From Boswellia sacra (taxonomy: Eukaryota; Streptophyta; Magnoliopsida; Sapindales; Burseraceae), in assembly GCA_013180625.2 (NCBI GenBank), contig SNVD02004792.1:149300-213299 (forward strand): 64,000 bases of DNA, in the 5' to 3' direction. The position numbers and the translations under genes were made by a program. Under the pieces are notes generated by a model that had not been told where the DNA came from, did not search any database, and was given only the letters and a program-made list of their open reading frames with translations. Below are positions 21,677 to 31,254 of the stretch, in pieces (the stretch's first letter is position 1; every line of letters starts with the position of its first letter).

Positions 21677-24600
21677 GTGTTAAAAACAGGCTTGTAAAGG
21701 GAGGGTGTCCATAGGCTTATAAGCCACCAACTAATCCCATACTTAGTCGATGTGAGATCCTAGCAACACCACCAACTAATCCCATACTTAGTTGATGTTG
21801 ATCGTAACATATGATAGACACCCAAACACCATGGAGAACCACACCCCAAAAGCTAGTTGTTAAGGTGGGAAAGCCAAGCACTTAAATACCCCATCAAAAA
21901 GCCCATACTACCCGATGTGGGACTTTGGCATCCCATACTACCAAGGTCCCTATCAATTGCCCCTCACTGGAAAGCCGACGTTCCGACGACTTCACTCGGC
22001 AGCACTTCACTCGGCTCCGTACCGGTCGGAACCCTCCGTCGGTAGCCCTCTCTGGTCCGCCAAGCACTGGCAATGATACCAAATGATGGACACCCAAGCA
22101 CCATGGAGAACCACACCCCAAAAGCTAGCTATTAAGGTGGGAGAGCCAGACACTTAAATACCCCATCAAGAAGCCCATACTACCCGATGTGGGACTTTGG
22201 CATCCTATACTACCAAGGTCCCTATCAGAAAGCCTGGCAAATTTTCTTGACATCCCCTAACCTTCGACTAAAACAAGAGTGCATCAAGGTGATTTCAAAT
22301 TTGTCAGCACTTCTTTTGAAGCACCTCTTGAAATCCTAAGGATTTTGTTAGAAAAATTTCCATCCAAAAAAGGTCATTGATGAAAACTAAACCAGTTCAA
22401 CCAGCTCTTATTTATCTCTAATCTTGAAGGAGGTTCTTAAAATTTACCTAAATTGTTTAGTTGAGAGAACTTTTGTTATATTTAACCGTTATGTAATTTG
22501 GTAAATTAATTACATCAAAATACAACCATGCAAAAGGTTTCCCAACAATCAAAGCCAATATCAAATTATTCTAAAACTTGCGCCTATAATCAAAATAACC
22601 ACTAACAGAGAGCATTCATATTCAATAAAAATATTTAGCTGAGACAAAATTTTGATATGTTTATGATAGACCTGTGTGAAGGGCAGGGAGGGAAATGCTT
22701 ATTTCTATTTTTCTTGTTTTGTTTTCTGTTTTCAAATAAGTTTAGAAGTTAGTTGCTAAGCTGGAGGGGGATAGTTAGTTAGGGAATATAAGGGGAGGAA
22801 AGAGAGCAGAAAGGGCAGTGATCATTTGAGTAAGTTTGTAAGAATTGTTTCTCTTGGGAGAGCTGGCAGGACTCTCGAATTTCCTGCAAAACACTCCAAT
22901 AAACTTCTAATTTTCATCTTCAACCTGCTTTGCCTACTGTCTCTAATCCATTTTAAATCCTAAACACTGCTAAAGCTTCTGTGAGAGTGTATGCGAGTAT
23001 AACCAGATCCTATCAGTTTAACCACCTACGAAGGAGAGAACAAGCTTACTTATTTTCAAAGGCTGACAAAGAAGTCATTCTTCAACTATTCTACAAAATT
23101 TACAACCTTAACTCAATCTTTCCTACTAAATTACAAAATAATGATTTGTAGAAAGATATTACCCTTTTTTAAAACAGAAACATGCCTCAACCTTGCTTTA
23201 GCCAGCAGATGATAAGAAAGCATTATTTTATTACCATAAGAGATTTCCCAGTCACAGGTTAAAAAGTAAAATGTTCATCATCAAGCCCTACGTAATTAGC
23301 TTCCCAAGTACATTAAACCTTCTAGTAGCCTAATTTATCAGCTACAACATGGTAAAGTGTAATCATTGCTAATATTTTGCTCTAAACTATGTGGTTTAAT
23401 CAAAATGTTAAATAGATGATTACAGTTGCTACCGGTAAATGGGTCAGCTCCATAAAATGTTGGGAAAACTAAAATGTTTTAGCCTGAGTTTTGATTCACT
23501 CACAAAATAGGCATGGTGAGATGTAGATCAACTAGCTTAGAATTGAAATGTGAATATAGAAAAATAATAATATTATTATTAATAATAAAATAATGGAGGA
23601 ATTGAGGGTGACGAGAAGAATTTAGTGTTGTCCATAAGATACTAGAACAACTAACCTTCCACAATCCATCACTTGCCAATATAACAAACTCGATAGTCTG
23701 ATCTATTGGCACATGTCGTACATCAGGCTCTGAACTCAAATGTGCTTTAAGGCTTTGATCCCCAAAGGCGCGTGCAACTGCAAGTTGACCATTAACCCTG
23801 GGCACATCACCTGAAATAAGAGTTGGTATATTAATAATTCTACTTACACATCACAAAGTTCATTACAAGTATTGCTATAATTTTAACATTATTTGTTTAT
23901 TATATCAACCTCAACCAAAAAGGTACTTCCATGAATGAAGTGTGACTAAAATATTGATAACTTTGGAAATTACAAAATATTGTTTATACCTAATAAGTTA
24001 TTTTCAACAGACAGTTGACTTTAACTAAAGGTCATTATTTTTTTCTCCTCTGCCGCACAATTTTGAATAACGATAGAGACAATCATTTATGCATTATTCA
24101 TTATTCTAATAAGTGGATTTCTAGACAAAATAACACTTAATTTCATACCACGTGTCATAGACAAATATTCCACTGGACATTTTTGCTGGTATAAATTACT
24201 TTCTTCATGCAGCTTATTGCAGATTCGACTTTTATGGGCTCCAACAATCTAACAAACGTAAGCATTATTCAAGTCCACACTTGGATTGCCTTATTTTATT
24301 ACTAATCAGAACTTACTGCTTGTATTTAGTTGTGAAATTTACATGGTGAACTAATTTCTCGACTCTGTGAGAATAAAGAAAGTTTAAGCATCATTCAATC
24401 ATGTTTCCAGTTTCTGTTGTCTTACTAAATGCAAATTACTTGTTAAACAGTTATTTTCACTCTCTATTTTCAGAAAGCACAAATGTTATTTTTACCTTTT
24501 ATAACTAAAAGAAAAAAATATAAGGAAATACTTTCCCATTGTTTTCTTTATTTTTGGAATTCATTTTTCAAATACAGAAAATATTTAGATTTGTTTTATT

Positions 24601-27287
24601 TTTATTTTTAAATTATAAGTTATTATTTATCAAATATTTTAATATTTTATATATTAATGCTCTTGATGACATTGAATGCATATTCAAATCTTGAATATAA
24701 GCAATTTAACTTCTTCTTCTAATTTTAGTTCATTCTTTATGAACAAATTAAAAAAATCAAAATAAAAAATGAAAACTTGCAACCACTTATTAGTTTCTAA
24801 GAACCCATTTGTATACTTACAAAACATTTTAATATATATTATTTTGTAAAATGAAAACAAAAAGAAAAAAATATGAATTTTACATTTTCAAGATCTTAAA
24901 GCATGTTCAACAGAATATCCTAATGAATAACGTTATACTTAAAAGTTCATATACAAAAGTATTACACACAAAATGACGTAACATTACTTATTTAGTGCCG
25001 CATTATTCATCAATCTTTATTACTTTGACTTTCTTAATTTACTTTTTCATTCGCTAAATGAAACATTATTTTATATACAAAAGTTTGTAAACAACTTTGT
25101 TTATGCAGTATTATTTAATCCTAAATACATTTTGCATAAAAAACAATGAAAAATATGTTTTCCACTGGTATTTTTTTTTTAAAAAAAAAAGAGACAACAG
25201 TGTTTCCCAAACCTTAATTTTTATGAAACATTTTTGAGTTCAATATTCGTTTCTAGAAAAATATTTTTAAAATATATTGTTGAATGAGTTTTTTATTCTT
25301 TATTATTGTTATTATGATTATCATAATTAGTATTGGAATTATTATTGAAATACGAAGAAGTTTTTTAAAATTGTTCCTAAAGGGCCTAAATTTCCTAACT
25401 TGGAAACTTTTAGGTCGATGATGTTTATTAAAGTTACGAATCATTTTTGGTTGAGAGCTTATTTTTAAGGATGTCAATGTAAGTTATGACTTTTTTATAT
25501 AAAAAAATGCCATTATGGTTACCAGCCGTCTTCTACGAGTATTGAAGTTTGTATATCTAAACACCATATCAACAAAGGCTATACCGCTTTCAAATTAGTT
25601 TTGATCGAGGCAATAGCTGAAACTTAAAGGATCAATTCTCAAAGGAAAACTAAATTTCAATAGTCTGATTAAAAGGACTTGGAACCTATAAAAATCAACT
25701 AAAATGTATATGGAATAGTCAAACTCAATAAAGGCAACCTTTTCTTTCTTCTTTATATACTTCGTAACACCTTAAGCCACTTTTAACTCTAATGTTCACA
25801 TCTCCAAACTTAACAACATAGTCTACCTTTATCCTTTGTAATAACACAATCTCTCAAGTCTGTCAGACAGAAGTTATCTTCATCACTATTAAATATTACT
25901 AAAATAAAAATCATTCAAAATTCATGATATAGTGATACAGGTCTAGTTTGTGGATATAGGTTACAAGTACAATGATTTCTTTACATATGACAATCTGTTC
26001 ACATTTATCAATTGGATATTTCAATTTTGCAACCTTTGGTATTGGTAATGCACATGAAAAAGTTTCTTCTTGCAAAAGTAAATCACAAACTAGATCTAGC
26101 CTGAAAACTATATAGATATGATATCTGCACTAATTGCAAGCACTGTTTGCTAAAATCTCCGGACAGAAAACAGATAAAGCAGTAGAGTAATATTGTAAGA
26201 TGAAAAAAATACCCGGAAGTGTAGTCACAAATCCACCCTGCTTCTCAATCCTTCTTCGTTCAGTATGAGGCTCATGGTCTACAGTTAGTTGATTGGCAGA
26301 GCCCCTCTCACACACAACAGCTCTTGAGTCACCAATGTTTGCTATCCATAAATCTTTGCCATCAATGACAATTGCAGTTACTGCAGTTGAACCACCAGGC
26401 CCTAGTTGCATAGAGTTATCCAATATGAACTTATCTGTGGTGCGATATGCGTTCTTTATTGCTGTCTTAGGATCTTTCCAAAAATTTGGCTGCACGACAT
26501 GAGCAAAATAGTCGGTGAAAACAAGAGATCAGAGGGGCATTCAAGATAAACAGGGATAGTAGAGCATACCTACACATGATCCAATTTCAGTTTAATTGCA
26601 ATGTATAGGTCAAAACTACTAACTAAATTAATCTATATGCAAATCATAAAGTGAACGGATAAGGTAAAATTTAAAATAGGAATAAGCTATCTTTGACGTT
26701 AATTCATACCCATTGATTATTGAAAATGAAAGAAATCGAAGGGTTAGAAAGCTGTTGAGTTAGCATTAAGAATAATCACCTTTTAAGCTTTCCTAAACAC
26801 AAAAATAAAAGTCAATTGGATTGGAAGCATAAAGAATAAATAAATTAAAGGGTTAGAATGCATACCTCTTCAAGTATGTTGTTGAAAAGGTTATCTTTCA
26901 AATAAGTGGGGACGCGATCACCGAGGTGACCGTCGAAGATGGCAAAAAGACCAAGCACATGATTCTTCCTTTTTCTGTATTCGGCAACAAGGTAGTCTTC
27001 CATATCATGCCCCGATTGGCCTTCCACCAAGTGGTATCCATGACAAACTCTGTTACTCGACGACTTACTTCTTCCTTTCCCTGAGTCTGAGGATGATGAA
27101 TTAAAACAAGCGGAGTTCTGCAATTTATATATCAAACAAAACAAATCAAATCACTTCCTTCCTTCCATTAACTGATACATAGAAAAATTAAATTAAATTA
27201 ATTTACTACCTTGATCTTAGAAAGGAGACTGCTACTTTGGCCCGCCCCCCCTGAGCGAGAAGCACTTGCAATTGACTGCTTACTCAT
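14336..27287 (-). CDS. protein phosphatase 2C (PPM family), five exons
   Basis: Joining 27287-27210, 27117-26866, 26489-26213, 23810-23656 and 14473-14336 gives exactly 900 nt, 299 aa, with GT-AG at every junction and no internal stop. The enzyme is a Mg/Mn-dependent Ser/Thr phosphatase. Family signatures in order: MED (65-67), [10 protein letters not shown] (83-92), GGSTAVTAI (142-150), IGDSRAV (162-168), DHEPHTER (181-188), GGFV (195-198), [15 protein letters not shown] (206-220), LASDGLW (247-253), [12 protein letters not shown] (287-298). Metal ligands D88/G89, D250 and D290 are all present. Residues 1-50 are Ser-rich and low-complexity. The length and the [26 protein letters not shown] and LSSEPD wording place it with the small Arabidopsis PP2Cs such as At4g28400/At1g34750 (from memory), not the ABA co-receptor group. 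The only odd feature is intron 4 (9,182 bp), packed with mobile elements. Confidence 0.95.
14474..15740. other. PP2C intron 4, part next to exon 5
   Basis: This is ordinary intronic sequence. No transposon termini or coding similarity were recognised. A 64-aa open frame at 15252-15446 has no family resemblance. A mild GC rise around 15,270-15,450 could be an old insertion that I cannot identify. Confidence 0.5.
15741..15745. repeat. target-site duplication AATAA, left copy
   Basis: AATAA precedes TGATAG here and follows CTATCA at 21468-21472, as expected for a single integration event into the PP2C intron. Confidence 0.88.
15746..16150 (+). repeat. 5' LTR of the 15.7-21.5 kb element
   Basis: 405 bp. 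It matches the 3' LTR (403 bp) except for four substitutions and one GT dinucleotide in a TG run, about 1% divergence. A TATA-like AAATATAAG lies near 15930. The near identity implies recent insertion, on the order of a million years or less at commonly used plant LTR rates. Confidence 0.93.
16154..16170 (+). other. primer-binding site of the outer element
   Basis: TGGTATCAGAGCCGAGA lies 3 bp after the LTR end and is complementary to the 3' end of initiator tRNA-Met. Confidence 0.9.
16178..16246 (+). pseudogene. gag start of the outer element, 22 codons
   Basis: [20 protein letters not shown] followed by GI and a TAG stop. The position, 8 bp after the primer site, fits a Gag start. The sequence passes into the opposite-strand chromovirus at about 16260, so Gag is cut off. 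Confidence 0.6.
16261..16635 (-). repeat. 3' LTR of the inner chromovirus
   Basis: In element orientation it starts TGATAGGAATTTACAGC right after the polypurine tract and ends near TGCTGTCA. The last 71 bp on the plus strand (16565-16635) recur at 20011-20081 with one mismatch seen (GGTGCC/GGCGCC). The left limit is a best guess. Confidence 0.7.
16572..16757 (-). pseudogene. chromodomain tail of the inner element's pol
   Basis: [20 protein letters not shown] followed by [20 protein letters not shown]. The WKGLP...TWED pattern is the integrase-linked chromodomain that steers chromoviruses to chromatin. It is separated by a frameshift near 16790 from the integrase frame, and it runs into the start of the 3' LTR, as is common in this group. 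Confidence 0.85.
16788..17894 (-). pseudogene. Ty3 integrase
   Basis: This 368-aa frame holds the zinc-binding end ([12 protein letters not shown]), the catalytic core ([20 protein letters not shown] ... IITDQDRIF ... [16 protein letters not shown]) and the C-terminal [19 protein letters not shown] module. The D,D,E residues are present. It overlaps the RNase H frame in another phase at 17864-17894, where a frameshift lies. Its end MQGIR is also a shifted stop before the chromodomain. Confidence 0.92.
17864..18595 (-). pseudogene. Ty3 RNase H and connection region
   Basis: It opens with the reverse transcriptase connection ([16 protein letters not shown]) and continues with RNase [49 protein letters not shown] and [17 protein letters not shown]. 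The last ~30 residues are out of frame with relatives, placing a frameshift near 17,930. An in-frame stop at 18608 separates it from the reverse transcriptase. Confidence 0.92.
18608..19355 (-). pseudogene. Ty3 reverse transcriptase, frameshifted
   Basis: Two frames cover the domain. 19355-19155 has the start ([34 protein letters not shown]). 19102-18608 has [35 protein letters not shown], the catalytic [13 protein letters not shown] and [11 protein letters not shown]. The shift sits in a T-run at about 19218-19227, so slippage is the likely cause. The coding sequence between the two frames ([13 protein letters not shown] region) can be followed out of frame. Confidence 0.92.
19425..20009 (-). 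pseudogene. Ty3 aspartic protease region
   Basis: The 194-aa frame contains [40 protein letters not shown] and [20 protein letters not shown], the retropepsin pattern of plant chromoviruses. The catalytic triplet normally reads D-S-G-A. Here it is D-P-G-A, so the enzyme is probably inactive. The upstream edge abuts the 71-bp truncated 5' LTR directly; gag is gone. Confidence 0.88.
20011..20081 (-). repeat. truncated 5' LTR (71 bp) of the inner chromovirus
   Basis: These 71 bp copy the first 71 bp of the 3' LTR. On the plus strand they run CTACTTCCTATTTTAGG to AATTCCTATCA. The breakpoint at the shared CCCTACTTCC suggests a deletion at a short homology. Confidence 0.88.
20083..21063 (+). pseudogene. 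captured PPR (DYW2-like) fragment fused to chromoviral pol tail
   Basis: One open frame runs from inside the element to its 3' LTR. The first ~215 codons are a pentatricopeptide-repeat protein: [91 protein letters not shown] and [11 protein letters not shown]. The wording follows Arabidopsis At2g15690 (DYW2), an organellar RNA-editing factor, from memory. The match stops just before the DYW domain. From about 20730 the frame turns into pol: [27 protein letters not shown], then a deletion to the chromodomain [20 protein letters not shown] and [10 protein letters not shown]. No ATG of its own opens the frame, so it is at best part of a longer element transcript. Confidence 0.88.
21048..21064 (+). 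other. polypurine tract of the outer element
   Basis: AGTTGGGCGGGGGGTAA directly precedes the TGATAG of the 3' LTR. The inner element has nearly the same tract (GGGCGGGGGGTAA) on the minus strand at about 16636-16648. Confidence 0.85.
21065..21467 (+). repeat. 3' LTR of the outer element
   Basis: 403 bp, TGATAG...CTATCA, about 99% identical to 15746-16150 and followed by the target duplication AATAA. Confidence 0.93.
21473..21811. other. intron sequence with a GA microsatellite
   Basis: A (GA)n tract lies at 21644-21676. After it, CCACCAACTAATCCCATACT occurs twice (about 21726 and 21770), each followed by TAGT(C/T)GATGT. These look like scraps of another small LTR-type repeat beside the TRIM. 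Confidence 0.55.
21812..22227 (-). mobile_element. TRIM-like miniature LTR element
   Basis: Two 144-bp direct repeats (21812-21955 and 22084-22227) run TGAT(A/G)GACACCCAA to GGTCCCTATCA. They enclose a 128-bp non-coding, GC-rich core. On the minus strand the core starts TTTGGTATCATTGCC (a primer site with the tRNA-Met core TGGTATCA, 22069-22081) and ends AGTGAGGGGCAAT (polypurine tract), then TGATAGGG. This is the layout of a terminal-repeat retrotransposon in miniature. The repeats differ at about ten positions. Flanking 5-mers (ACATA, GAAAG) do not match, so no target duplication is claimed. Confidence 0.8.
22228..22658. other. intron sequence, nothing recognised
   Basis: Unremarkable AT-rich intron between the TRIM and the solo LTR. 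Confidence 0.5.
22664..23015 (+). mobile_element. solo LTR with GTTTA target duplication
   Basis: 352 bp, TGATAG...CTATCA, flanked by GTTTA at 22659-22663 and 23016-23020. It shares motifs with the outer element's LTR (GAGTTAGTTAGGGAATATAA, AGAGAGCAGA, GGCAGG(A/G)CTCTCGAA), so it is a related but distinct family. It is the scar of an insertion followed by LTR-LTR recombination. Confidence 0.93.
23021..23655. other. PP2C intron 4, part next to exon 4
   Basis: AT-rich intron with no mobile element recognised. A small AT palindromic patch (AATAATATTATTATTAATAATA) lies near 23566-23589. Confidence 0.5.
23656..23810 (-). CDS. PP2C exon 4
   Basis: The exon encodes residues 203-254: [32 protein letters not shown] and LASDGLWK. 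The acceptor is TTTCAG|GTGATG and the donor TGGAAG|GTTAGT. Intron 3 before it is 2,402 bp. Confidence 0.95.
23811..26212. other. PP2C intron 3
   Basis: 2.4 kb of AT-rich intron. Homopolymer runs occur near 25171-25190 (T10 then A10, able to fold). No coding similarity or transposon ends were seen. The 74-aa frame at 25253-25477 is low-complexity Ile/Lys/Asn and not a gene. Confidence 0.55.
26213..26489 (-). CDS. PP2C exon 3
   Basis: The exon encodes residues 111 to the split codon 203: [40 protein letters not shown] and [18 protein letters not shown]. The acceptor is GTGCAG|CCAAAT and the donor TTCCGG|GTATTT. The previous intron is 376 bp. Confidence 0.93.
26866..27117 (-). CDS. PP2C exon 2
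   Basis: The exon encodes residues 27-110: a Ser/Gly-rich linker, the [12 protein letters not shown] motif and the catalytic [10 protein letters not shown]. The acceptor is TTGCAG|AACTCC and the donor GAAGAG|GTATGC. Intron 1 before it is 92 bp. Confidence 0.93.
27210..27287 (-). CDS. PP2C exon 1
   Basis: The exon encodes residues 1-26, [16 protein letters not shown] followed by [10 protein letters not shown]. It is preceded by no other in-frame ATG and ends AAG|GTAGTA. The start is chosen because it opens the only frame that joins exon 2 in phase. Confidence 0.9.
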
Positions 27288-27700
27288 CTCTCAAAACTAT
27301 CTCCAATCCAATCAAAGAAACACAAAACAAATCAAATCAAGCAATCAAACCACCAAAAGAAGAATCCTCTCGCAGATGGGGCGTCATGGATTGATTGCTT
27401 CTACTACTTTTAGCATGCAGCGGGAGATGATGATGATGATGAGTGAAATGAATGGACACGCGTTATTTGAATATTCAAATGAGTATTGGGCTAATTGCTT
27501 AGCTTAGCTTAGCTTGATAACTTTTACTTTGCGTGCTATATTTACGTGTTGTATTAGACCTTAGACGAAAAGGACAGCGAAAGAGAGAGAGAAAGCAGTG
27601 CTTCTTTCGTTTCCTTTGTTCAAGCCTCAGCCAAGGTCAGGGTTGAAAAACTTTCATGCTTTGAACGAGCGTTAGGCTAATCTAATATTCATAATACTAT
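27288..27700 (-). promoter_or_regulatory. 5' UTR and probable promoter of the PP2C gene
   Basis: This lies directly upstream of the PP2C ATG. It contains a GAT trinucleotide run (about 27427-27443), a triple AGCTT run near 27498, an A/T-rich AAATATAGC that could serve as a TATA element on the minus strand (about 27536-27544) and an adjacent ACACGTAA with an ACGT core (27542-27549). A GA-rich patch lies at about 27576-27596. No transcript start can be fixed from sequence alone. Confidence 0.4.
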
Positions 27701-29292
27701 AGTATTACTTCCCCACTACAGCTTTCCGTGTGGGCTCCACTTCTTCTTCCTTCTTTCCTTGAACCTTCCGATCCGATGATGATTGTGACCTCTTGTGAGT
27801 CAACTGGACGGACAACCCAATCCTCATCATTTCTTAAACTTTTGATTACCTTTGATACCAAAAATAGTACCAACTGTAGCTTTACACGCATCACAAAAAG
27901 AAAAAAAAAAAGATAAATATAAGTAAAAACATAAAAAATAAATAAATAACAAACCAGCATCTAACTACGGAAATCACAGTCTCTCATCATTCAACCCATA
28001 AATAATGAAAGAAACCCCATCGACCGCGGTTGAGAGCAGGTGACTGTAGACTCAGGATTACTAAATTGTTAAAAATTGTTGTTTAGCTTAGTAAATTTAA
28101 AATTTAAAGAATCAATTCATTTTAACCAATTTTTTCTAATGATATAAGTAGATAAAATTTCTATTAACAACAACATCAGACAATTTAATATCCTTTATTT
28201 ATTTTTATTTTTTAATATTTTATCAACTCAATTTGTTAACAAAGTTAATAATAGATAAATCATAAATATAGTATTATTAAAATTTAAAACCAAATATCAA
28301 ATTCATTTTTGAGCATCAATAAATAAAAAAATTATAACGATTTAAAATTTAATAATACATACACTAAAAAAACTTATTTTTTAACTAACTAAATTAGTAA
28401 CAAAGCTTCAAAGCTATTTGCTAGCAATAGCAAACTTAAAAGAACTTATATCAATTCAAAACTTGATAAATAGCCAAAATAAAAATGATTATTTAACTCA
28501 CTAAAATTAAAACCAAGTGTCAAATTCCTTTGTTAGCACTAACAAATTTAAAAGAATTTGTAACAATTCAAAAGTTGATAGATTAGGTAAAAAGTCACAC
28601 AGACCTACCCCAACTAGACTATCCTTATTATTAGGATCTGAGCGCTCCTAAGAAAGTAATAACAATAACTAGTCTTACCATTTATTGACTCATTGCGGCT
28701 TCGTTATACATTTTTTGACATTACAGAAAGTTTAAACATTATGTAACTAAAAAACTGACAAAATTTCTCCTATTTTTTTTTTTACTTAACCACCTACAAT
28801 TATCCATAAAACATTTCTAATTAAAATTTCAATACTTAACTACCACTAAAATTTCTTATTTTTTTCATTAACAAAAACTCAAAAAATAAGCCGCTCAATG
28901 GGTCTCAGATCCCTCTATAATATTGTAACAAAAAGTAGTATAATAAATCATCATCGTTGGGTCTCAGACTGTCTATAACATCGTAGCCAAAATAATATAA
29001 TATATCACCAGTATGTATATAACATACTGGACCATCAACATGCTCACAAGATATAGACAATATATATATACACATATATCAGCACGTGAGGTAAAAATCA
29101 TATCACTCTGTGGATTCGTCACATGGCCAATCTTACAAAAGCGATCACTAAGTCGCACGAATGCTTGTGGTGACCTACGAGGGAAAATAGAAAAATATAG
29201 GAATTGAGTGAGCTAATGCCCAGTGAGTGGATATTAATTTTAAAAATAAAACATTTTCAAACATTTAAACTAATCAGTTTCAAAATATGAAC
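27701..29292. other. AT-rich intergenic sequence, weak repeats
   Basis: No gene recognised. A segment like TTAAAAGAA(C/T)TTNTANCAATTC is repeated at about 28434 and 28549 (116 bp apart), with a weaker third copy near 28310. From 28,880, TGGGTCTCAGA occurs twice 56 bp apart. This looks like the left part of an unidentified repeat that is split by the solo LTR starting at 29298 and resumes after 30855. Confidence 0.45.
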
Positions 29293-29297
29293 ATATC

Positions 29298-30850
29298 TGT
29301 AAGCACTAAAATTTTGTTTACAGTCTTTTAGGCCCAATGATGATAACTAGAAACATTAAATCAGAGGATTATTCTCAACTGCAAAAATGACACTAGAAAA
29401 GGTAGGAAAGCCAAGTAGGCTTAGGACCGATATAGTATTGTTGAGAAAGTGGTTAAGACTCGAAGAATTATGTTCGCACGACGCACACGTGGATCGACCT
29501 TTGCAGTAAGGTCACGGTGGGGCTGGAAAAGGGTAGGAGGCCCCCTCCTAGGGCCTTAAGGGCAGCGCCCTTGACCCGAAACGATGTGATATAAGAAAGA
29601 AGCCTAGGAATAGGGTTGGCATCTGTAGGCTAGGGTCGGTGCCTCTAGCATTACAGGCACGCACCTTTAGTTAGATTTAGAGCAGACGCGAGTTTAGAGG
29701 AAAAGTGCCGCCTATAACATTATAGGACCGTGCCTTTAGGGTTTGTGCCTCAAGCAAGTTTGTAAACCTTAGTGCCTCTTGTGAGTTATAGGCCCGCGCC
29801 TATAGTCTATAGTCCCACATCAGGAAAATAGCTCATTGTTGGCCCTCAAGGGGCCTATACAAGGGCATGTGGCCCTAAGTTCGAGACAAGTCAAGCTTCC
29901 CAGGGAAGTACTTGGAGAATTCAGTCTTATGGTGATTTATGTAGTCAAGATTCCTCCTTGATAGTAATCAGAGTCAGGTAAGTTTCTAAGGGTCTTTTCT
30001 AGTATTTAATTTTATTAATTGATATGATTAGCTTAGGTATAATTAGGAAATAATTATGCCATGTTTATTTTAGGAGTAGTTTAATTAATTATGCCATGTT
30101 TAGTTTAGGAATAGTTTAATAAATTATGCCATGTTTAGCTTAGAAATAGTTAATTAGTAGTCTAATTATGCAAGCTTAGTAATTAATTATGTAATTAATT
30201 AACTATTGATTATGTCGTGATTAATGGTGTAAAATATGTGATGATTAGCAATTAATCATGTGATATTTAATCTCCAATTATGCATGATATAACTTAGTTA
30301 ACGATCAATGCCATGCTTAATTTAGATTTTGTTTATTATGCTTATCATCACCTTTATTTGACAATGAAAGGATGATTTGAGACCCCCATATTTTGTAATA
30401 ATTTATTTTTTATCACGATTATTATGAGAAATTGTTGTAATCCTCAATCCCTTCCCCCATGTCTGATGAAAATGTAATCAATTCTCCTTCCCCTTTCTAT
30501 GTATACATATAAACTGTCAACACCTCACATGTAATAAATAGATAAAAGCAGTTGTATACATAATAAGACTTAGGATCCAAAGAGGATAACATTAGTGACC
30601 TAGAATTCTAGAACTCAGGTAACCCGTAAAGGAGGTCAGACTAACGTCCGGGCGAGTGTAACTTGTGCCTAACTTCCCAAACCTATCTTTGAAGAGGTGA
30701 TGGTAGTTAGGTCCAAAAGTTAGGGATCGACTATTATCATCCAAAACTTTACCTGTGGTTATTTACTCAGGTGGTGACTCTGACCTGTACGGCCCTCAAG
30801 GCGACCACAAGGGAGCCCACTGGGGAACCGAGTATGAGAGGTCGCTCACA
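29298..30850 (+). mobile_element. solo LTR D, Tat/Ogre-like Ty3 family, with ATATC target duplication
   Basis: It starts TGTAAGCACTAAAATTTTG and ends AGGTCGCTCACA. ATATC flanks it on both sides (29293-29297 and 30851-30855). The interior matches LTR A (41977-43693) in order: GGCGC-type GC-rich blocks, TCCCACATC, a TATA-like GGCCTATACAAGG, TTAATTA-rich stretches, and CTTCCCCTTTCTATGTAT...CACATGTAATAAATAGATAAAAG. It is thus a single LTR left by recombination of a full element. Confidence 0.9.
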
Positions 30851-31054
30851 ATATCTCCCATAAATATTTTACTACCGAATTTTAGATCAAATAAGCTTCA
30901 CTATTATAAAACATATGCCGTTTATGTCATAAAATATCATACATATATCAAATCATATAAATATGATTTTAATGAAATATAAGTGACTTTTATTTACAAT
31001 AATATTTGTCATACTAGAAAATTACACTAAATTAGTATCCAGAGGAATCACTGG

Positions 31055-31254
31055 TCATACCTGGTGGAATAACATTGACACCAAAGTAATATAATCATAC
31101 CTGGCTGAACAACATCAACATCCAAGCAATGTGATCATACTTGGTGGAACAACATCAACACCCAGATAGGACAATCACACTTGGTGGAGCAACATCAACA
31201 CCGAGGTAGGGTAATCATACTTGGTGGAATAACATCAACACTCAGGTAGATATA
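31055..31254 (+). repeat. 40-bp minisatellite, five units
   Basis: TCATACCTGGTGGAATAACA plus a 20-bp second half repeats five times with an exact 40-bp period. The second halves vary more than the TGGTGGAANAACATCAACAC core. It lies in the repeat that surrounds solo LTR D. Confidence 0.92.

Noticed and set aside
22069..22081. tRNA-like TGGTATCA sequence as a tRNA gene
   Set aside because: It is only the primer-binding site of the TRIM; no cloverleaf surrounds it.
27697..27960. Frame pair upstream of the PP2C gene as a divergent gene
   Set aside because: Low-complexity, strongly hydrophobic or Ser-rich by chance, with no recognised domain; left as unassigned.
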